Assembly (NCBI RefSeq): GCF_042652085.1
Contig: NZ_JBHSJF010000006.1
Location: 1,302,001-1,366,000, forward strand
Source of the DNA: Flaviflagellibacter deserti
GTDB lineage: Bacteria; Pseudomonadota; Alphaproteobacteria; Rhizobiales; Methylopilaceae
Length of the DNA stretch: 64,000 nt
Direction: 5' to 3'
Below, in pieces: positions 1-9,685 of the stretch; the first letter of the stretch is position 1; every line of letters starts with the position of its first letter. Below the pieces are notes generated by a model. That model ran no database searches. It had not been told where the DNA came from and saw only the letters and a program-made list of their open reading frames with translations. The position numbers and the translations under genes are program-made.

Positions 1-723
1 GAAGCCGTTCTCGACCATGCGGTCGATGACCCAGTTACGGCGCTCGATGGCGCGATCGGCATAGCGGAATGGATTGTAATTGTTCGGCGCCTTCGGCAGC
101 GCGGCGAGATAGGCGACCTCGGCCACGTTGAGCTCATGGACCGACTTATCGAAATAGTTCAGCGCCGCGGCGGCAATGCCGTAATTGCCGAGGCCGAGAT
201 AAATCTCGTTGAGATACAGCTCGAGGATCTTGTCCTTCGAGAAGGTCTGCTCGATCCGAAGTGCCAGCAGCGCTTCCTTGATCTTGCGGTTCATCGAGGC
301 TTCATTCGTCAGCAGGAAGTTCTTCGCGACCTGCTGCGTGATGGTCGACGCGCCCTGCGGACGGCGATCGCGGCCCATGTTCTCGATATTGTACCAGACG
401 GCGCGAGCGATGCCGGTCGGATCGATACCGCCGTGCTCGTAGAAGTTCTTGTCCTCCGCCGAGAGGAAGGCGTGGATCACAAGCTGCGGGACCGCCTGGA
501 TAGGCAGGAACAGGCGGCGCTGATTGGCGTATTCGGCGATCAGGCTGCCATCCACGGCGTGCAGGCGCGTGGTGACTGGCGGCTCGTATTTCTCGAGCGT
601 CGCATGATCCGGAAGGTCTTGGGCCTGCTGCCAGACGAAAGCGCCAATGGCCGCCGCCGCGACAACGCCGAGAATCGTCGCCGTTGCGAACAGAAAGCCG
701 AAAAAGCGAAGCAGCAGGCGCAT
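1..723 (-). CDS. mrcA: Penicillin-binding protein 1A, N-terminal part (3' end outside window)
   Basis: Class A penicillin-binding protein, which polymerises and cross-links peptidoglycan at the inner membrane. The 241 visible residues give one membrane anchor (about residues 6-30) and most of the family 51 glycosyltransferase domain. The catalytic glutamate is E90 in the EDKNFYEHGG block, followed by STITQQVAKN and the KEALLALRIEQ / LELYLNEIYLG motifs. The transpeptidase domain lies beyond the window edge. The ATG at 723 opens a normal short cytoplasmic tail plus anchor. It follows the amidase gene on the same strand after 119 bp, a pairing common in Rhizobiales. Confidence 0.95.
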   Translation of the reverse strand, partial: MRLLLRFFGFLFATATILGVVAAAAIGAFVWQQAQDLPDHATLEKYEPPVTTRLHAVDGSLIAEYANQRRLFLPIQAVPQLVIHAFLSAEDKNFYEHGGIDPTGIARAVWYNIENMGRDRRPQGASTITQQVAKNFLLTNEASMNRKIKEALLALRIEQTFSKDKILELYLNEIYLGLGNYGIAAAALNYFDKSVHELNVAEVAYLAALPKAPNNYNPFRYADRAIERRNWVIDRMVENGF

Positions 724-842
724 CTACGCAGCATCCCCCTCGTTAGAACCGCCCGCTCCGCCTGGCCGTGCGATCTTGATTGCCCGGCTTGGAAGCCGTT
801 TGTGGATTTTATGGGGCGCGCCGCCGGTCCGGTCGAAGTGCC

Positions 843-2027
843 CTATTCCTTTTGATACCCGAAAAACCGATCGACCGCCGCGACCATGGCTCCGGATGCG
901 GTGTTCCGCCACTCCTCGGACGTCAGCAGCTTCAGGTCGTCCCTGTTGGACATATAGCCGAGTTCGAGGAGCACCGACGGCACGTCGGGAGCCTTCAGGA
1001 CCATGAAACCGGCGGACCGGTTCGGATTCTTGTTCAACCGGACCGCCCCCTTCACCGATATCACGAGATTCTGGGCGAAACGCGCTGAAAACGCCTTTGT
1101 TTCCCGTCTCGCGAGATCGATCAGGATACCCGCCACTTCGTCGGGTTCGGACGTCAGGTCGACGCCCGCGATGACGTCGGCTCGGTTCTCCTTCTCGGCC
1201 AGTTTCTCGGCTTCGGCGTCGCTCGCCCTGTCGGACAGCGTATAGACAGTCGCACCGCGTACGCCGAACGGATCGGAGATAGAGTCGGCGTGGATCGACA
1301 CGAACAATTGGGCGCCGGCCTCGCGGGCGACCCTCACCCGGTCGGCGAGTGCGATGAAGCGGTCGTCGTCACGGGTCATCACCACCCGATAGCGACCGGT
1401 CGCATCGAGCTTGGCCCTGAGGGCGAGACCGAAATCGAGAACGACCTTCTTTTCCTGCTCACCGTCCTGGCCGTGCGCGCCCATGTCGATGCCGCCATGG
1501 CCGGGATCGATGACGATTACAGGACGCTTGTCGCCGGCATCGGCCGTCGGCGCGTCGGGCTTGGGCGGCACCTCGACTTCCGCGCGCTGCCGCGTTGCCG
1601 CTTTCACGAAGGCATCGCGGCTCGTCGCCACGAGGTCGATATCGAGCCTGATGCCATCACTGGTTCGTGATTGTTTCATCGAATCGACCGCGACCGGCCC
1701 AGGCGTGTCGATGACGATGCGGGAACGCCCAGGCGCGATCAGCCCGTAGCGGTAGGTCGATACGAGGCCGCGCGCGGGATGACCGGTCTGATCCTCGGCG
1801 TGGAACAGGACATTCGGCAGGTCGATGATGACGCGGTACGGGTCCGGCAACGTGAAGATGCTCGGCTCGATCTGCGCGCCGAGCAGTACGGAAAGTCGCG
1901 TCCGGTTGAGGTCGCCCTCGAGCCTTGTCGCCATTGCCGCGACAGGCTCATCCGCTCGAGCCGATGCGGGCGCGAACCACGCGCCGACAGCTACGCACAG
2001 GAGAATCAGAAATCGGCAATTCTCCAC
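843..2027 (-). CDS. amiC: N-acetylmuramoyl-L-alanine amidase (AMIN + Amidase_3)
   Basis: Periplasmic zinc amidase that cleaves the lactyl-peptide bond of peptidoglycan, usually in daughter-cell separation. It has a signal peptide (residues 1-25, ending near SARA), an AMIN domain (about 30-130) and an Amidase_3 domain (about 168-390). The zinc and catalytic residues are visible: H177 in DPGHGG, E192, H246 in SIHADS and E355 in LLELGY. The start is taken as GTG at 2027, with GGAG about 8 nt upstream, because it gives a clean signal peptide. The open frame continues to 2438 but that extension has no protein-like features. Family symbols (amiC/amiA) vary. Confidence 0.92.
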   Translation of the reverse strand: MENCRFLILLCVAVGAWFAPASARADEPVAAMATRLEGDLNRTRLSVLLGAQIEPSIFTLPDPYRVIIDLPNVLFHAEDQTGHPARGLVSTYRYGLIAPGRSRIVIDTPGPVAVDSMKQSRTSDGIRLDIDLVATSRDAFVKAATRQRAEVEVPPKPDAPTADAGDKRPVIVIDPGHGGIDMGAHGQDGEQEKKVVLDFGLALRAKLDATGRYRVVMTRDDDRFIALADRVRVAREAGAQLFVSIHADSISDPFGVRGATVYTLSDRASDAEAEKLAEKENRADVIAGVDLTSEPDEVAGILIDLARRETKAFSARFAQNLVISVKGAVRLNKNPNRSAGFMVLKAPDVPSVLLELGYMSNRDDLKLLTSEEWRNTASGAMVAAVDRFFGYQKE

Positions 2028-2597
2028 ATCACTTCTCCGATTTCGCTCTCTCCGGCCTAACGGAAAACCTCTGCTTCGCCCATATTGCATTCCAATTTCT
2101 GGTGGATTTCTCTCGACAGCTCCACCATCCGTCGTAACAACGAAGCAACACAACTGCTTGTCAATTCCGGGCTTTTGTATATGAAAGGACTCGGCTCGCA
2201 CCGTGCTGAAGGCTCCCAGCCTGCTCACGCGCGATGGCGGCAGCTTCCCATCTGTATGAGTGTGGAAGTCGCCGTTTCGGACAGGTCCTCCCCTCGGTGA
2301 GGCAGCGCCCATAGCCGGAGATATCCGGTTTTCGCATGAGGCGGCAGACCAGTCCTTGCGCCCGGCATCTTGCGCGGCGAGCTGCGACTGACACCCCGCA
2401 TATGCGGGCTTGGAATTGGAGCCGATGACGGAAAACACGAACGTTCAGGCAATTTCCTGTGCGCTCGACGCCGTCCTTCCGGCCGAACACATCATCACAT
2501 TTTCTATCAGACACAGCGCCAGCGCAGCGGGCCCGCACGGTGGAACGAGAGGTTCCCGTGCCGGTTTGCGCGCGCGGCGCAGAATCGAGAGCTTTCA
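2028..2597. promoter_or_regulatory. 570-bp divergent intergenic region with long rne leader
   Basis: No convincing gene lies between the divergent amidase and rne starts. A sigma70-like candidate on the + strand is TTGTCA (2158-2163), 16 bp, then TATGAA (2180-2185). That would leave a leader of roughly 400 nt before rne. The leader contains a perfect 14-bp palindrome, CCCGCATATGCGGG, at 2395-2408. Long rne leaders are known in other bacteria to mediate autoregulation by RNase E itself; that role here is inference. Confidence 0.45.
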
Positions 2598-5153
2598 ATG
2601 GCCAACAAGATGCTTATCGACGCCGCCCATCCGGAGGAGACTCGGGTGGTGGTCGTCCGCGGCAACCGCATCGAAGAGTTCGACTTCGAGAGCGCTAACC
2701 GCAAACAGCTTCGCGGGAACATCTATCTCGCCAAGGTAACCCGGGTCGAACCGTCGCTTCAGGCTGCGTTCGTCGAATATGGCGGCAACCGGCACGGCTT
2801 CCTCGCTTTCAGCGAGATCCATCCGGACTACTACCAGATCCCCGTCGCCGACCGTCAGGCACTCCTCGATGAGGAAGCCCGCGACCGTCACGACGAGCAT
2901 GAGGAAGAAGAAAAGCCGAAGGAAGTCCGCGGGCGTCGTCGCCGCGGGCGCGCCAAGTCCGCCGCGTCGTCCGACGAGGCGGTGAGCGAGGACGTTCCGG
3001 CGTCCGAGACCGATGGCGAAATCGAGGGCAGCGAAGCCGGCGAGACCGAGCGGGACGCGCTCCTAGCCGCCGCCGAAGAAGCCGCAACCCCGGAAGTTTC
3101 CGAGCCCGGTGTCGAAGGCGGAAATGGCGAACTCGTCGAAGTACGCGACGACGCCAAGGACGAGATCGAGTCGGTTGGTGCCGCCGAAGACTCGCTCGAA
3201 GAGATCCCCGAGCGTCGCCAGCGCCGCGGCCGCCAGTACAAGATCCAGGAAGTCATCAAGCGCCGCCAGGTCCTGCTGGTCCAGGCGGTGAAGGAGGAGC
3301 GCGGCAACAAGGGCGCGGCTCTCACCACCTATCTCTCGCTTGCCGGCCGCTATTCGGTGCTGATGCCGAACACGGCGCGCGGCGGCGGCATCTCCCGCAA
3401 GGTCACCAACGCGGCCGACCGCAAGAAGATGAAAGAGATCGCGACCGATCTCGACGTGCCGGAGGGCATGGGCGTCATCCTGCGCACGGCCGGCGCCAAC
3501 CGCACCAAGGCCGAGATCAAGCGCGATTTCGAATATCTGCTGCGCCTCTGGGAAACGGTCCGCGAGACCACCCTGTCGTCGACGGCCCCTGCCCTCGTCC
3601 ATGAGGAAGGCTCGCTCGTGAAGCGCGCCATCCGCGACCTCTACAACAAAGACATCGACGAAGTTCTCGTCGCGGGAGATGGTGCGTTCCGCGAGGCCAA
3701 GGACTTCATGCGCATGCTCATGCCGAGCCATGCCAAGAACGTGAAGTCCTATCGCGACCCGCTGCCGATCTACACCCGTTTCGGCGTCGAGGCTCAGCTC
3801 GATGCGATGTTCTCGAGCACCGTCACGCTGAAGTCCGGCGGCTATATCGTCATCAACCAGACGGAAGCGCTCGTCGCGATCGACGTGAACTCGGGTCGCG
3901 CTACGCGCGAACACAATATCGAGGACACCGCTCTCAAGACGAATCTCGAAGCGGCGGAAGAAGTTTCTCGCCAGCTCCGCCTGCGCGACCTCGCCGGTCT
4001 CATCGTCGTCGACTTCATCGACATGGAAGAGAACCGCAATAACCGCGCCGTCGAGAAGAAGCTCAAGGACTGCCTGAAGAACGACCGCGCCCGCATCCAG
4101 GTTGGCCGCATTTCGCATTTCGGCCTTCTGGAAATGTCGCGCCAGCGCATCCGCACCGGCGTTCTGGAAAGCTCGAGCGAAGTTTGCGCCATCTGCGCCG
4201 GCACCGGCCGCGTCCGCTCGGTCCCATCGGTCGCTCTCCACGTGCTTCGCATGATCGAGGACAGCCTGCTGCGCAATGCGGGCTTCGATCTCCTCGTCCG
4301 CACGCCGTCCTCGGTTGCACTCTACATTCTCAATCAGAAGCGCGGCCACCTCCGCGAGATCGAAAGCCGCTTCGGCATCGACGTTTTGTTCACCGCCGAC
4401 GACACACTTTCGGTCGGCGAGCATTGCGTGATCCAGCGTGGCGAGCCGGCAACCGGCACGCCGCAGCTCGTCGCGCAACTTCCCCCGGTCGTCGAGGAGC
4501 CCGAGGACGAGGTCTTCGCTGAGGACGAGGGTGAGCACGAAGCACCCCGCCAGGACAATGGTCGCGAACCGCGTGGCGAGCGCGGTCCGCGCGAGGCCCA
4601 GCAGCCGCGTGAGGAAGGCGAGGCCGGACGCCGTCGCCGTCGCCGTCGTCGTCGTGGTCGCGGCCGTGGCGGCGAGGATCGCGCCGGCGTTGGCTTCAAT
4701 GGCGAGAACCAGAACGACCAGGCCGCCTCGGATGCCGAGGAGATCGGCTCGTTCGAGGGCGACGATGAAGGCCTGGTCGTCGAGGCTCCCGCCGAGGAAT
4801 CGGCTGCGGCTGCGGTGATGGTCGACGAGGCCACGGTTCCTGCCGCCACTGGCGAAGAGGTCGCGGTCGAAGATGAGCCGAAGCCCCGCCGTCGCGGACG
4901 TCGTGGCGGCACCCGTCGCGGCAAGGGAGAGGCCGCCGAAGCCGGTACTGACGAGGCAGCGGCCGCAGTGTCCGCCGCTCCGGAGATCATTGCGACCCCG
5001 GTCGAAGAACCCATCGCCGAAGTCGTGCCGGAACCCGAGCCCGAGCCGGTCGTCGAAAAGGCAATCCCCGCTCCGACGCCTGTCCAGCAGGCGGCCGAGG
5101 AGATCGACCGCCCCCGCCGGACCGGCTGGTGGAGCAAGGTTCGCGGCGGCTGA
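2598..5153 (+). CDS. rne: Ribonuclease E
   Basis: Endoribonuclease of the RNase E/G family, core of the RNA degradosome (851 aa). The S1 domain begins near residue 35 and is interrupted at about residues 90-215 by an acidic and Arg-rich insertion typical of alphaproteobacterial enzymes. The DNase I-like catalytic centre has D429 in IDVNSG and D472 in VVDFIDM. The zinc-link is C530-x2-C533. After about residue 615 the chain becomes low complexity, with an Arg-rich RNA-binding block near 680 and a Pro/Glu-rich tail, the expected degradosome scaffold. The ATG at 2598 starts MANKMLIDA, the conserved N-terminus. The frame is open upstream to 2370 without protein features. Confidence 0.97.
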   Translation: MANKMLIDAAHPEETRVVVVRGNRIEEFDFESANRKQLRGNIYLAKVTRVEPSLQAAFVEYGGNRHGFLAFSEIHPDYYQIPVADRQALLDEEARDRHDEHEEEEKPKEVRGRRRRGRAKSAASSDEAVSEDVPASETDGEIEGSEAGETERDALLAAAEEAATPEVSEPGVEGGNGELVEVRDDAKDEIESVGAAEDSLEEIPERRQRRGRQYKIQEVIKRRQVLLVQAVKEERGNKGAALTTYLSLAGRYSVLMPNTARGGGISRKVTNAADRKKMKEIATDLDVPEGMGVILRTAGANRTKAEIKRDFEYLLRLWETVRETTLSSTAPALVHEEGSLVKRAIRDLYNKDIDEVLVAGDGAFREAKDFMRMLMPSHAKNVKSYRDPLPIYTRFGVEAQLDAMFSSTVTLKSGGYIVINQTEALVAIDVNSGRATREHNIEDTALKTNLEAAEEVSRQLRLRDLAGLIVVDFIDMEENRNNRAVEKKLKDCLKNDRARIQVGRISHFGLLEMSRQRIRTGVLESSSEVCAICAGTGRVRSVPSVALHVLRMIEDSLLRNAGFDLLVRTPSSVALYILNQKRGHLREIESRFGIDVLFTADDTLSVGEHCVIQRGEPATGTPQLVAQLPPVVEEPEDEVFAEDEGEHEAPRQDNGREPRGERGPREAQQPREEGEAGRRRRRRRRRGRGRGGEDRAGVGFNGENQNDQAASDAEEIGSFEGDDEGLVVEAPAEESAAAAVMVDEATVPAATGEEVAVEDEPKPRRRGRRGGTRRGKGEAAEAGTDEAAAAVSAAPEIIATPVEEPIAEVVPEPEPEPVVEKAIPAPTPVQQAAEEIDRPRRTGWWSKVRGG

Positions 5154-5165
5154 TCGCTGAAAATC

Positions 5166-5196
5166 AAAACCCGGATGCCACAACATCCGGGTTTTT
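5166..5196. terminator. Bidirectional terminator between rne and the aminotransferase
   Basis: A 12-bp stem (5166-5177 with 5184-5195) with a 6-nt loop, A-rich on one side and T-rich on the other, so it can act in both directions. It touches the stop codon of the converging aminotransferase gene. Confidence 0.9.
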
Positions 5197-6374
5197 CATT
5201 TCATCCAGTCCCTGAGCCGCCCTATCGCTTCGCCGATATCCGCTTCGGCGCCGGCGAAGGAGAACCGGAGGAACCGGTGCCCGCGCGCCCGGTCGAAATC
5301 GTTTCCGGGCGTTGCCGCAACACCCGCCTCTTCGAGCATTGCACGAGCAAAGGCGGGGCTGTCATTGGTTTGCCGCGTCACGTCGGCGTAGATGTAGAAG
5401 GCACCGTCGGCCGGCAGGAATTTGTCGAAGCCGATCTTCGGCAGCTCTGTCAGCAGGAACGAGCGGTTCCGCGCATAGATCGCCTTGATCGCCTCCAGTT
5501 CCTCGGTTGCATCGAGAGCAGCCGTCGCTGCGATCTGCGACAAAGTCGGCGCTGAGATGAAGAGGTTCTGTCCAAGCCGCTCGATCGGCCTTTCGAGCGC
5601 CTCCGGCACGACGAGCCAACCGATGCGCCAGCCGGTCATGCACCAATATTTCGAGAAGCTGTTCACGACGACGACATCGTCGCCGAAGCGCAGAGCGGTC
5701 TCGGCCGGCTCGCCGTAAGAGAGGCCGTGGTAGATCTCGTCCGAGATCAGGCGGATGCCGAGCCGCCTGCAGGTCGCGACGATATCCTCGAGCGCCTCCC
5801 GGCCGACGATCGTGCCGCTCGGATTGGCGGGGCTCATCAGCAGGACGCCTGACAGCGGCGCCTCGCGATGCGCCTTCTCGATCGCCTCGCCATCGAGCGC
5901 CCAGCGACTGTCCGGTCCGGTCTCGATTTCGACCGGGATCAGCCCCAGCGCTCCGAGGATCGTTTTATAGGGAGGATAACCGGGCGAAGAGATCGCGACA
6001 CGGTCGCCGACGTCGAACAGAGCGAGAAAGGCGAGGACGAAGCCACTGGACGAGCCTGTCGTCACGGCGATCCGCTCGGCCGGAACGGACAGGCCGTAGG
6101 CATCGGTATAATGCTTCGATATCCGAGCGCGAAGCGCCGGCATGCCGAGCGCGTGTGTGTAGCCGATCGGCGTGCCCTGCAGCGCGCCTATCGCGGCTTC
6201 GCGGGCCGCACGGGGAGCGGCAAAGCCCGGCTCGCCGATTTCCATGTGAATGACCGAGCGGCCGGATGCCTCGAGCCGCTGTGCCGCGGAAGCCACATCC
6301 ATCGCGAGAAACGGCGCCACATCCGCCCGTTGCGCATGAAGGAGTCTCCGTGCACGATCTTCAATGTGACTCAT
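5196..6374 (-). CDS. PLP-dependent class I/II aminotransferase
   Basis: Fold-type I aminotransferase of 392 aa, probably using aspartate, aromatic or similar amino acids; the substrate cannot be told from sequence. The PLP lysine is K242 in NSFSKYWCMTGWRIG, with the cofactor-binding D212 and Y215 in SDEIYHG and the PANPSG motif near 182. The ATG at 6374 gives the usual short N-terminus (MSHIEDRARR); the frame is open further upstream without support. Only 48 bp separate it from the divergent M48 protease gene, so the two promoters must be close or overlapping. It converges on rne. Confidence 0.9.
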   Translation of the reverse strand: MSHIEDRARRLLHAQRADVAPFLAMDVASAAQRLEASGRSVIHMEIGEPGFAAPRAAREAAIGALQGTPIGYTHALGMPALRARISKHYTDAYGLSVPAERIAVTTGSSSGFVLAFLALFDVGDRVAISSPGYPPYKTILGALGLIPVEIETGPDSRWALDGEAIEKAHREAPLSGVLLMSPANPSGTIVGREALEDIVATCRRLGIRLISDEIYHGLSYGEPAETALRFGDDVVVVNSFSKYWCMTGWRIGWLVVPEALERPIERLGQNLFISAPTLSQIAATAALDATEELEAIKAIYARNRSFLLTELPKIGFDKFLPADGAFYIYADVTRQTNDSPAFARAMLEEAGVAATPGNDFDRARGHRFLRFSFAGAEADIGEAIGRLRDWMK

Positions 6375-6422
6375 GAGATTTGCGCCGCTTTTGCGCCACG
6401 GTTCTGGTGCATCGCCCGGCCT

Positions 6423-7841
6423 ATGCCGTCCCTGACGCCCCCACGCAAGTCCCGAGCCGGATTTTCGGCCCGCGTCGTCAGCTTTGCTGTCATGCTCGCG
6501 TTCGGCACGACCTCGCTGTCGGCGCCTTCCGCCGCGCAGGGGGCGAATAACAGGCTTGCTCCGGTCCGCGACGCCGAGATCGAAGAGCTGATGCGCGACT
6601 ACGTCACGCCGGTTCTCAAGGCGGCGGGCCAGGAGCCGTCCGCGATCCAGATCCATCTCGTCCGCGACATGTCGTTCAACGCGTTCGTCGCCAACGGACG
6701 CCGCATCTTCATCAATCTCGGGGCGATCGTCGACGCGAAGACGCCCAATCAGCTGATCGGCGTCCTCGCCCATGAGACGGGCCACATTGCCGGCGGCCAT
6801 CTTTCCGCGATGCGCCAGAAGCTGGAGGAGGCGCAGACCCGCGCTATCATCGCCATGCTGCTGGGCGCGGCAGCAGTCGGTGCGGGTGCGGCAAGCGGCG
6901 CCAGCGGTTCGACCATCGCCGGCGGTGCGCAGGCGGCGGTGACGGCGCCTGGTGAGATCATAAAGCGCGACCTGCTCTCGTATATCCGCAGCCAGGAACA
7001 GGCCGCTGATCAGGCTGCCGTGAGCTACCTCACGAAGACCGGGCAGTCGCCGAAAGGCATGCTCGAAGTCTTCAAGGGCTTCGCCGACAAGAGCATGTTC
7101 AATGCGCGGTTCGTCGATCCGTACGCGCAGACCCATCCGATGCCGGTCGAACGTATCGCGCTCCTGGAACGCATTGCCAACGAAAGCCCCTATCTGAACG
7201 CGCAGGATTCCGACGAGCTCTTAAAGCGCCACAAGATGGTGCAGGCTAAGATCATCGGCTTCGTGAGGCCGATGGACACGGTGCTGCGGACCTATCCGCT
7301 ATCCAATACCAGCCTTCCGGCCCGCTATGCCCGGGCGGTCGCCACTTATCGCTTCGGTTCGGTCGAGGTCGCGCAGCGCGAGATCGATTCCCTGATCTCG
7401 ACGGAACCCAACAACCCGTATTTCTGGGAACTGAAGGGCCAGGCGCTGCTGGAGGCCGGCCGGCCGAAGCAGGCGATCGAGCCGCTTCGCCGCGCGTCAT
7501 CCCTGAAACCGAGATCGGGCCTCATTCGCATCATGCTCGGCGAGGCGATGGTCGCGAGCAACGACAACAGCCAACTCGATGCCGCGATCACTCAGCTTCG
7601 CCAGGCGACTGCGAGCGAACAGGAGTCCGCGGACGCCTATCGCAATCTGGCGAACGCCTATGGCCGAAAAAACCAGCTGCCAGAGGCAGATCTGGCATCG
7701 GCGCAGGCTGCCTTCTACTCGGGCGACGTCCAGACGGCCAAGGAACTTGCAGCGCGTGCCAAACAACGCTTCTCGGCCGGTTCACCCGGCTGGTTGCGCG
7801 CTGACGACATAGTCAACTACCGTGCGCCGAAGCTGAAATAG
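6423..7841 (+). CDS. M48 family metalloprotease with C-terminal TPR repeats (BepA/YfgC-like)
   Basis: Periplasmic zinc protease of 472 aa resembling BepA, which monitors outer-membrane protein assembly. An N-terminal signal segment (about 17-40) precedes the M48 domain with HETGH at 117-121 and a downstream glutamate in the SQEQAADQAA stretch. A small hydrophobic, Ala/Gly-rich segment follows near 140-165. The last 200 residues are TPR-like helices. The ATG at 6423 is chosen because it puts a basic n-region before the hydrophobic stretch. The next gene, a DsbA-like thiol protein, is 28 bp downstream, so both envelope quality-control genes are likely cotranscribed. Confidence 0.9.
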   Translation: MPSLTPPRKSRAGFSARVVSFAVMLAFGTTSLSAPSAAQGANNRLAPVRDAEIEELMRDYVTPVLKAAGQEPSAIQIHLVRDMSFNAFVANGRRIFINLGAIVDAKTPNQLIGVLAHETGHIAGGHLSAMRQKLEEAQTRAIIAMLLGAAAVGAGAASGASGSTIAGGAQAAVTAPGEIIKRDLLSYIRSQEQAADQAAVSYLTKTGQSPKGMLEVFKGFADKSMFNARFVDPYAQTHPMPVERIALLERIANESPYLNAQDSDELLKRHKMVQAKIIGFVRPMDTVLRTYPLSNTSLPARYARAVATYRFGSVEVAQREIDSLISTEPNNPYFWELKGQALLEAGRPKQAIEPLRRASSLKPRSGLIRIMLGEAMVASNDNSQLDAAITQLRQATASEQESADAYRNLANAYGRKNQLPEADLASAQAAFYSGDVQTAKELAARAKQRFSAGSPGWLRADDIVNYRAPKLK

Positions 7842-7869
7842 AGTTCGGTGGGCTGCAAAGGATAATGAA

Positions 7870-8628
7870 GTGATCAATCTGCGCGCCACGCTCATTGCCG
7901 CCGTACTCGGCCTCGCGAGCATTCTTCCCGCCGCCGCCCAGGCCCCCGACGCCGAGCGTGCCCGGATCGAGGGCATCGTCCGCGACTACCTTCTGAACAA
8001 CCCTGAGATCCTGCGGGAGATGGCGTCTCGCCTCTCGGCCAAGGACAAGGCTTCGGAGGACAAGGCCCGCGTCGGAGTCTTCGGCGAATATCGCGACAAG
8101 ATCTACAACTCGAAGCGCCAGGTCGTTCTCGGCAATCCGAAAGGCGACGTCACGCTCGTCGAATTCTTCGACTACAATTGCGGCTATTGCCGCCGGGCGC
8201 TCAGCGACACCGAGGTCCTGCTGAAGAGCGATCCGAAGCTCCGCGTCGTGCTGAAGGAAATGCCGGTTCTCGGCGAAGGATCACACGACACCGCGCGCGT
8301 CGCCGTCGCACTGCATGCCCAAGCGCCCGAGAAATATCTCCAATTCCATCGCGAGATGCTTGGCTCCGACAAACAGGCCGATGGCCAGGCCGCGCTCGAC
8401 GTTGCCAAGAAGCTCGGACTCGATATGAACAAGCTGGCCGAGGGCCTAGCCGATCCCGAGGTCGACGCCACGCTTCTCGAGGTTCACGAACTCGCCCAGA
8501 AGCTGAACATCGAGGGCACGCCAACCTATGTGATCGGCGATCAGGTCGTGCCCGGCGCAGTCGGCGTCGCGAACCTCAAGGAGATCATCGGGAATGTCCG
8601 TTCCTGTGGGAAGGCGACCTGCTCCTGA
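7870..8628 (+). CDS. DsbA family thiol:disulfide protein (DsbG/ScsC-like)
   Basis: Secreted thioredoxin-fold protein of 252 aa, likely a periplasmic disulfide oxidase or isomerase. It has a signal peptide (1-23), an N-terminal helical part (about 28-80, a putative dimerisation region) and a DsbA-like domain. The active site is C104-G-Y-C107 in FDYNCGYCRR, and the cis-proline loop is in EGTPTYVIG near residue 217. A further Cys pair lies at the very C-terminus (RSCGKATCS). The start is GTG at 7870 with AAAGGA upstream; the nearby ATG is out of frame and stops at once. Confidence 0.92.
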   Translation: MINLRATLIAAVLGLASILPAAAQAPDAERARIEGIVRDYLLNNPEILREMASRLSAKDKASEDKARVGVFGEYRDKIYNSKRQVVLGNPKGDVTLVEFFDYNCGYCRRALSDTEVLLKSDPKLRVVLKEMPVLGEGSHDTARVAVALHAQAPEKYLQFHREMLGSDKQADGQAALDVAKKLGLDMNKLAEGLADPEVDATLLEVHELAQKLNIEGTPTYVIGDQVVPGAVGVANLKEIIGNVRSCGKATCS

Positions 8629-8734
8629 CGCGTTCCGGCGCGTCTGCCGCTTAAATCGCTTTCCACCTCCGCGCGTGGCCCCTATAACCACCGCCCATCC
8701 GGGCCCGGCCCGTTAGACCCTTGCCCTCGGCATC

Positions 8735-9187
8735 ATGACTTCGACTGTCTTCGTCCTCAACGGCCCGAACCTGAACCTGCTCGGTCTGCGCGAGCCGGAA
8801 GTCTATGGTTCGGAGACGCTCACCGATATCGAGAAGAAGGTCGCCGAGCGCGGCAAGGCGCTGGGCTTTTTGGTGGACTTCCGCCAGACCAATATCGAGG
8901 GCGTTCTGGTCGATTGGATCCAGGAAGCCAGGACCAAGGCGAAGGGGATCGTCATCAATCCCGCCGCCTATACGCACACTTCGGTTGCGCTGCATGATGC
9001 GCTGAAAGCCGCCGACGTTCCGGCCATCGAAGTGCATTTGTCGAATGTGCACGCCCGCGAGGACTTCCGGCACCATTCCTTCGTGTCCCCCGTGGCACGC
9101 GGAATTGTCGTCGGCTTCGGGTCCTACGGCTATGAACTCGCTCTGGAAGGCCTGGCGCGCATCCTTGCGCAGTCCGGTCACGCCTGA
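8735..9187 (+). CDS. aroQ: 3-dehydroquinate dehydratase, type II
   Basis: Third step of the shikimate pathway: dehydration of 3-dehydroquinate to 3-dehydroshikimate in the cytoplasm. The 150-aa length is standard. The opening NGPNLNLLGLREPEVYG block contains catalytic Y24; RQTNIEGVLVDWIQ, NPAAYTHTSVALHDAL and EVHLSNVHAREDFRHHSF complete the dodecameric type II signature. It sits directly upstream of accB and accC, the usual alphaproteobacterial arrangement. Confidence 0.97.
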   Translation: MTSTVFVLNGPNLNLLGLREPEVYGSETLTDIEKKVAERGKALGFLVDFRQTNIEGVLVDWIQEARTKAKGIVINPAAYTHTSVALHDALKAADVPAIEVHLSNVHAREDFRHHSFVSPVARGIVVGFGSYGYELALEGLARILAQSGHA

Positions 9188-9211
9188 CGCCCTTTGGAGA
9201 AGAAGAAGTCC

Positions 9212-9670
9212 ATGACCAAGGACGCCAAAAACGGCTTCAACCACGATCTCATCCGCGACCTCGCCAATCTCCTGAAGGAGACGGACCTTTCGGAGATCGA
9301 GATCGAGAACGACGACCTGCGCATCCGCGTGGCGCGCAGCATCCAGGTTACCGCTCCGGTCTATTCGACGCCCGCCGCCGGGTCTCCCGCGGCAGCCCCG
9401 GCCGCGGCCATTTCCCCTGAAGACAAGGCCAAGGCGCCGGGCGTCATTCTTTCGCCGATGGTCGGCACCGCCTACCGTGCGCCGGAACCGGGCGCGAAGA
9501 CCTTCGTCGAGGTCGGCGCCGAAGTCCGCCAGGGTCAGACGCTCCTCATCATCGAGGCGATGAAGACGATGAACGCGATCCCCGCTCCGAAGAGCGGCGT
9601 GGTTCGCGAAATCCTGGTCGAGGACGGTCAGCCGATCGAATTCGGCCAGCCGCTCCTGATCGTCTCGTAA
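9212..9670 (+). CDS. accB: Acetyl-CoA carboxylase biotin carboxyl carrier protein
   Basis: BCCP subunit of acetyl-CoA carboxylase (152 aa), carrying biotin between the carboxylase and transferase sites at the start of fatty acid synthesis. The biotinylated lysine is K118 in the EAMKTM motif within the C-terminal biotinyl domain (about 75-152). An Ala/Pro-rich linker spans 50-70. The ATG at 9212 is preferred over an upstream in-frame TTG (9194) because GGAGAAGAAG sits just before it. Only 15 bp separate it from accC. Confidence 0.97.
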   Translation: MTKDAKNGFNHDLIRDLANLLKETDLSEIEIENDDLRIRVARSIQVTAPVYSTPAAGSPAAAPAAAISPEDKAKAPGVILSPMVGTAYRAPEPGAKTFVEVGAEVRQGQTLLIIEAMKTMNAIPAPKSGVVREILVEDGQPIEFGQPLLIVS

Positions 9671-9685
9671 CGGAACCCTGACGGG

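Noticed and set aside
3063..5186. 707-codon open frame on the minus strand over rne
   Set aside because: Antisense of RNase E, whose catalytic motifs are on the + strand. The composition is typical of a GC-rich shadow frame.
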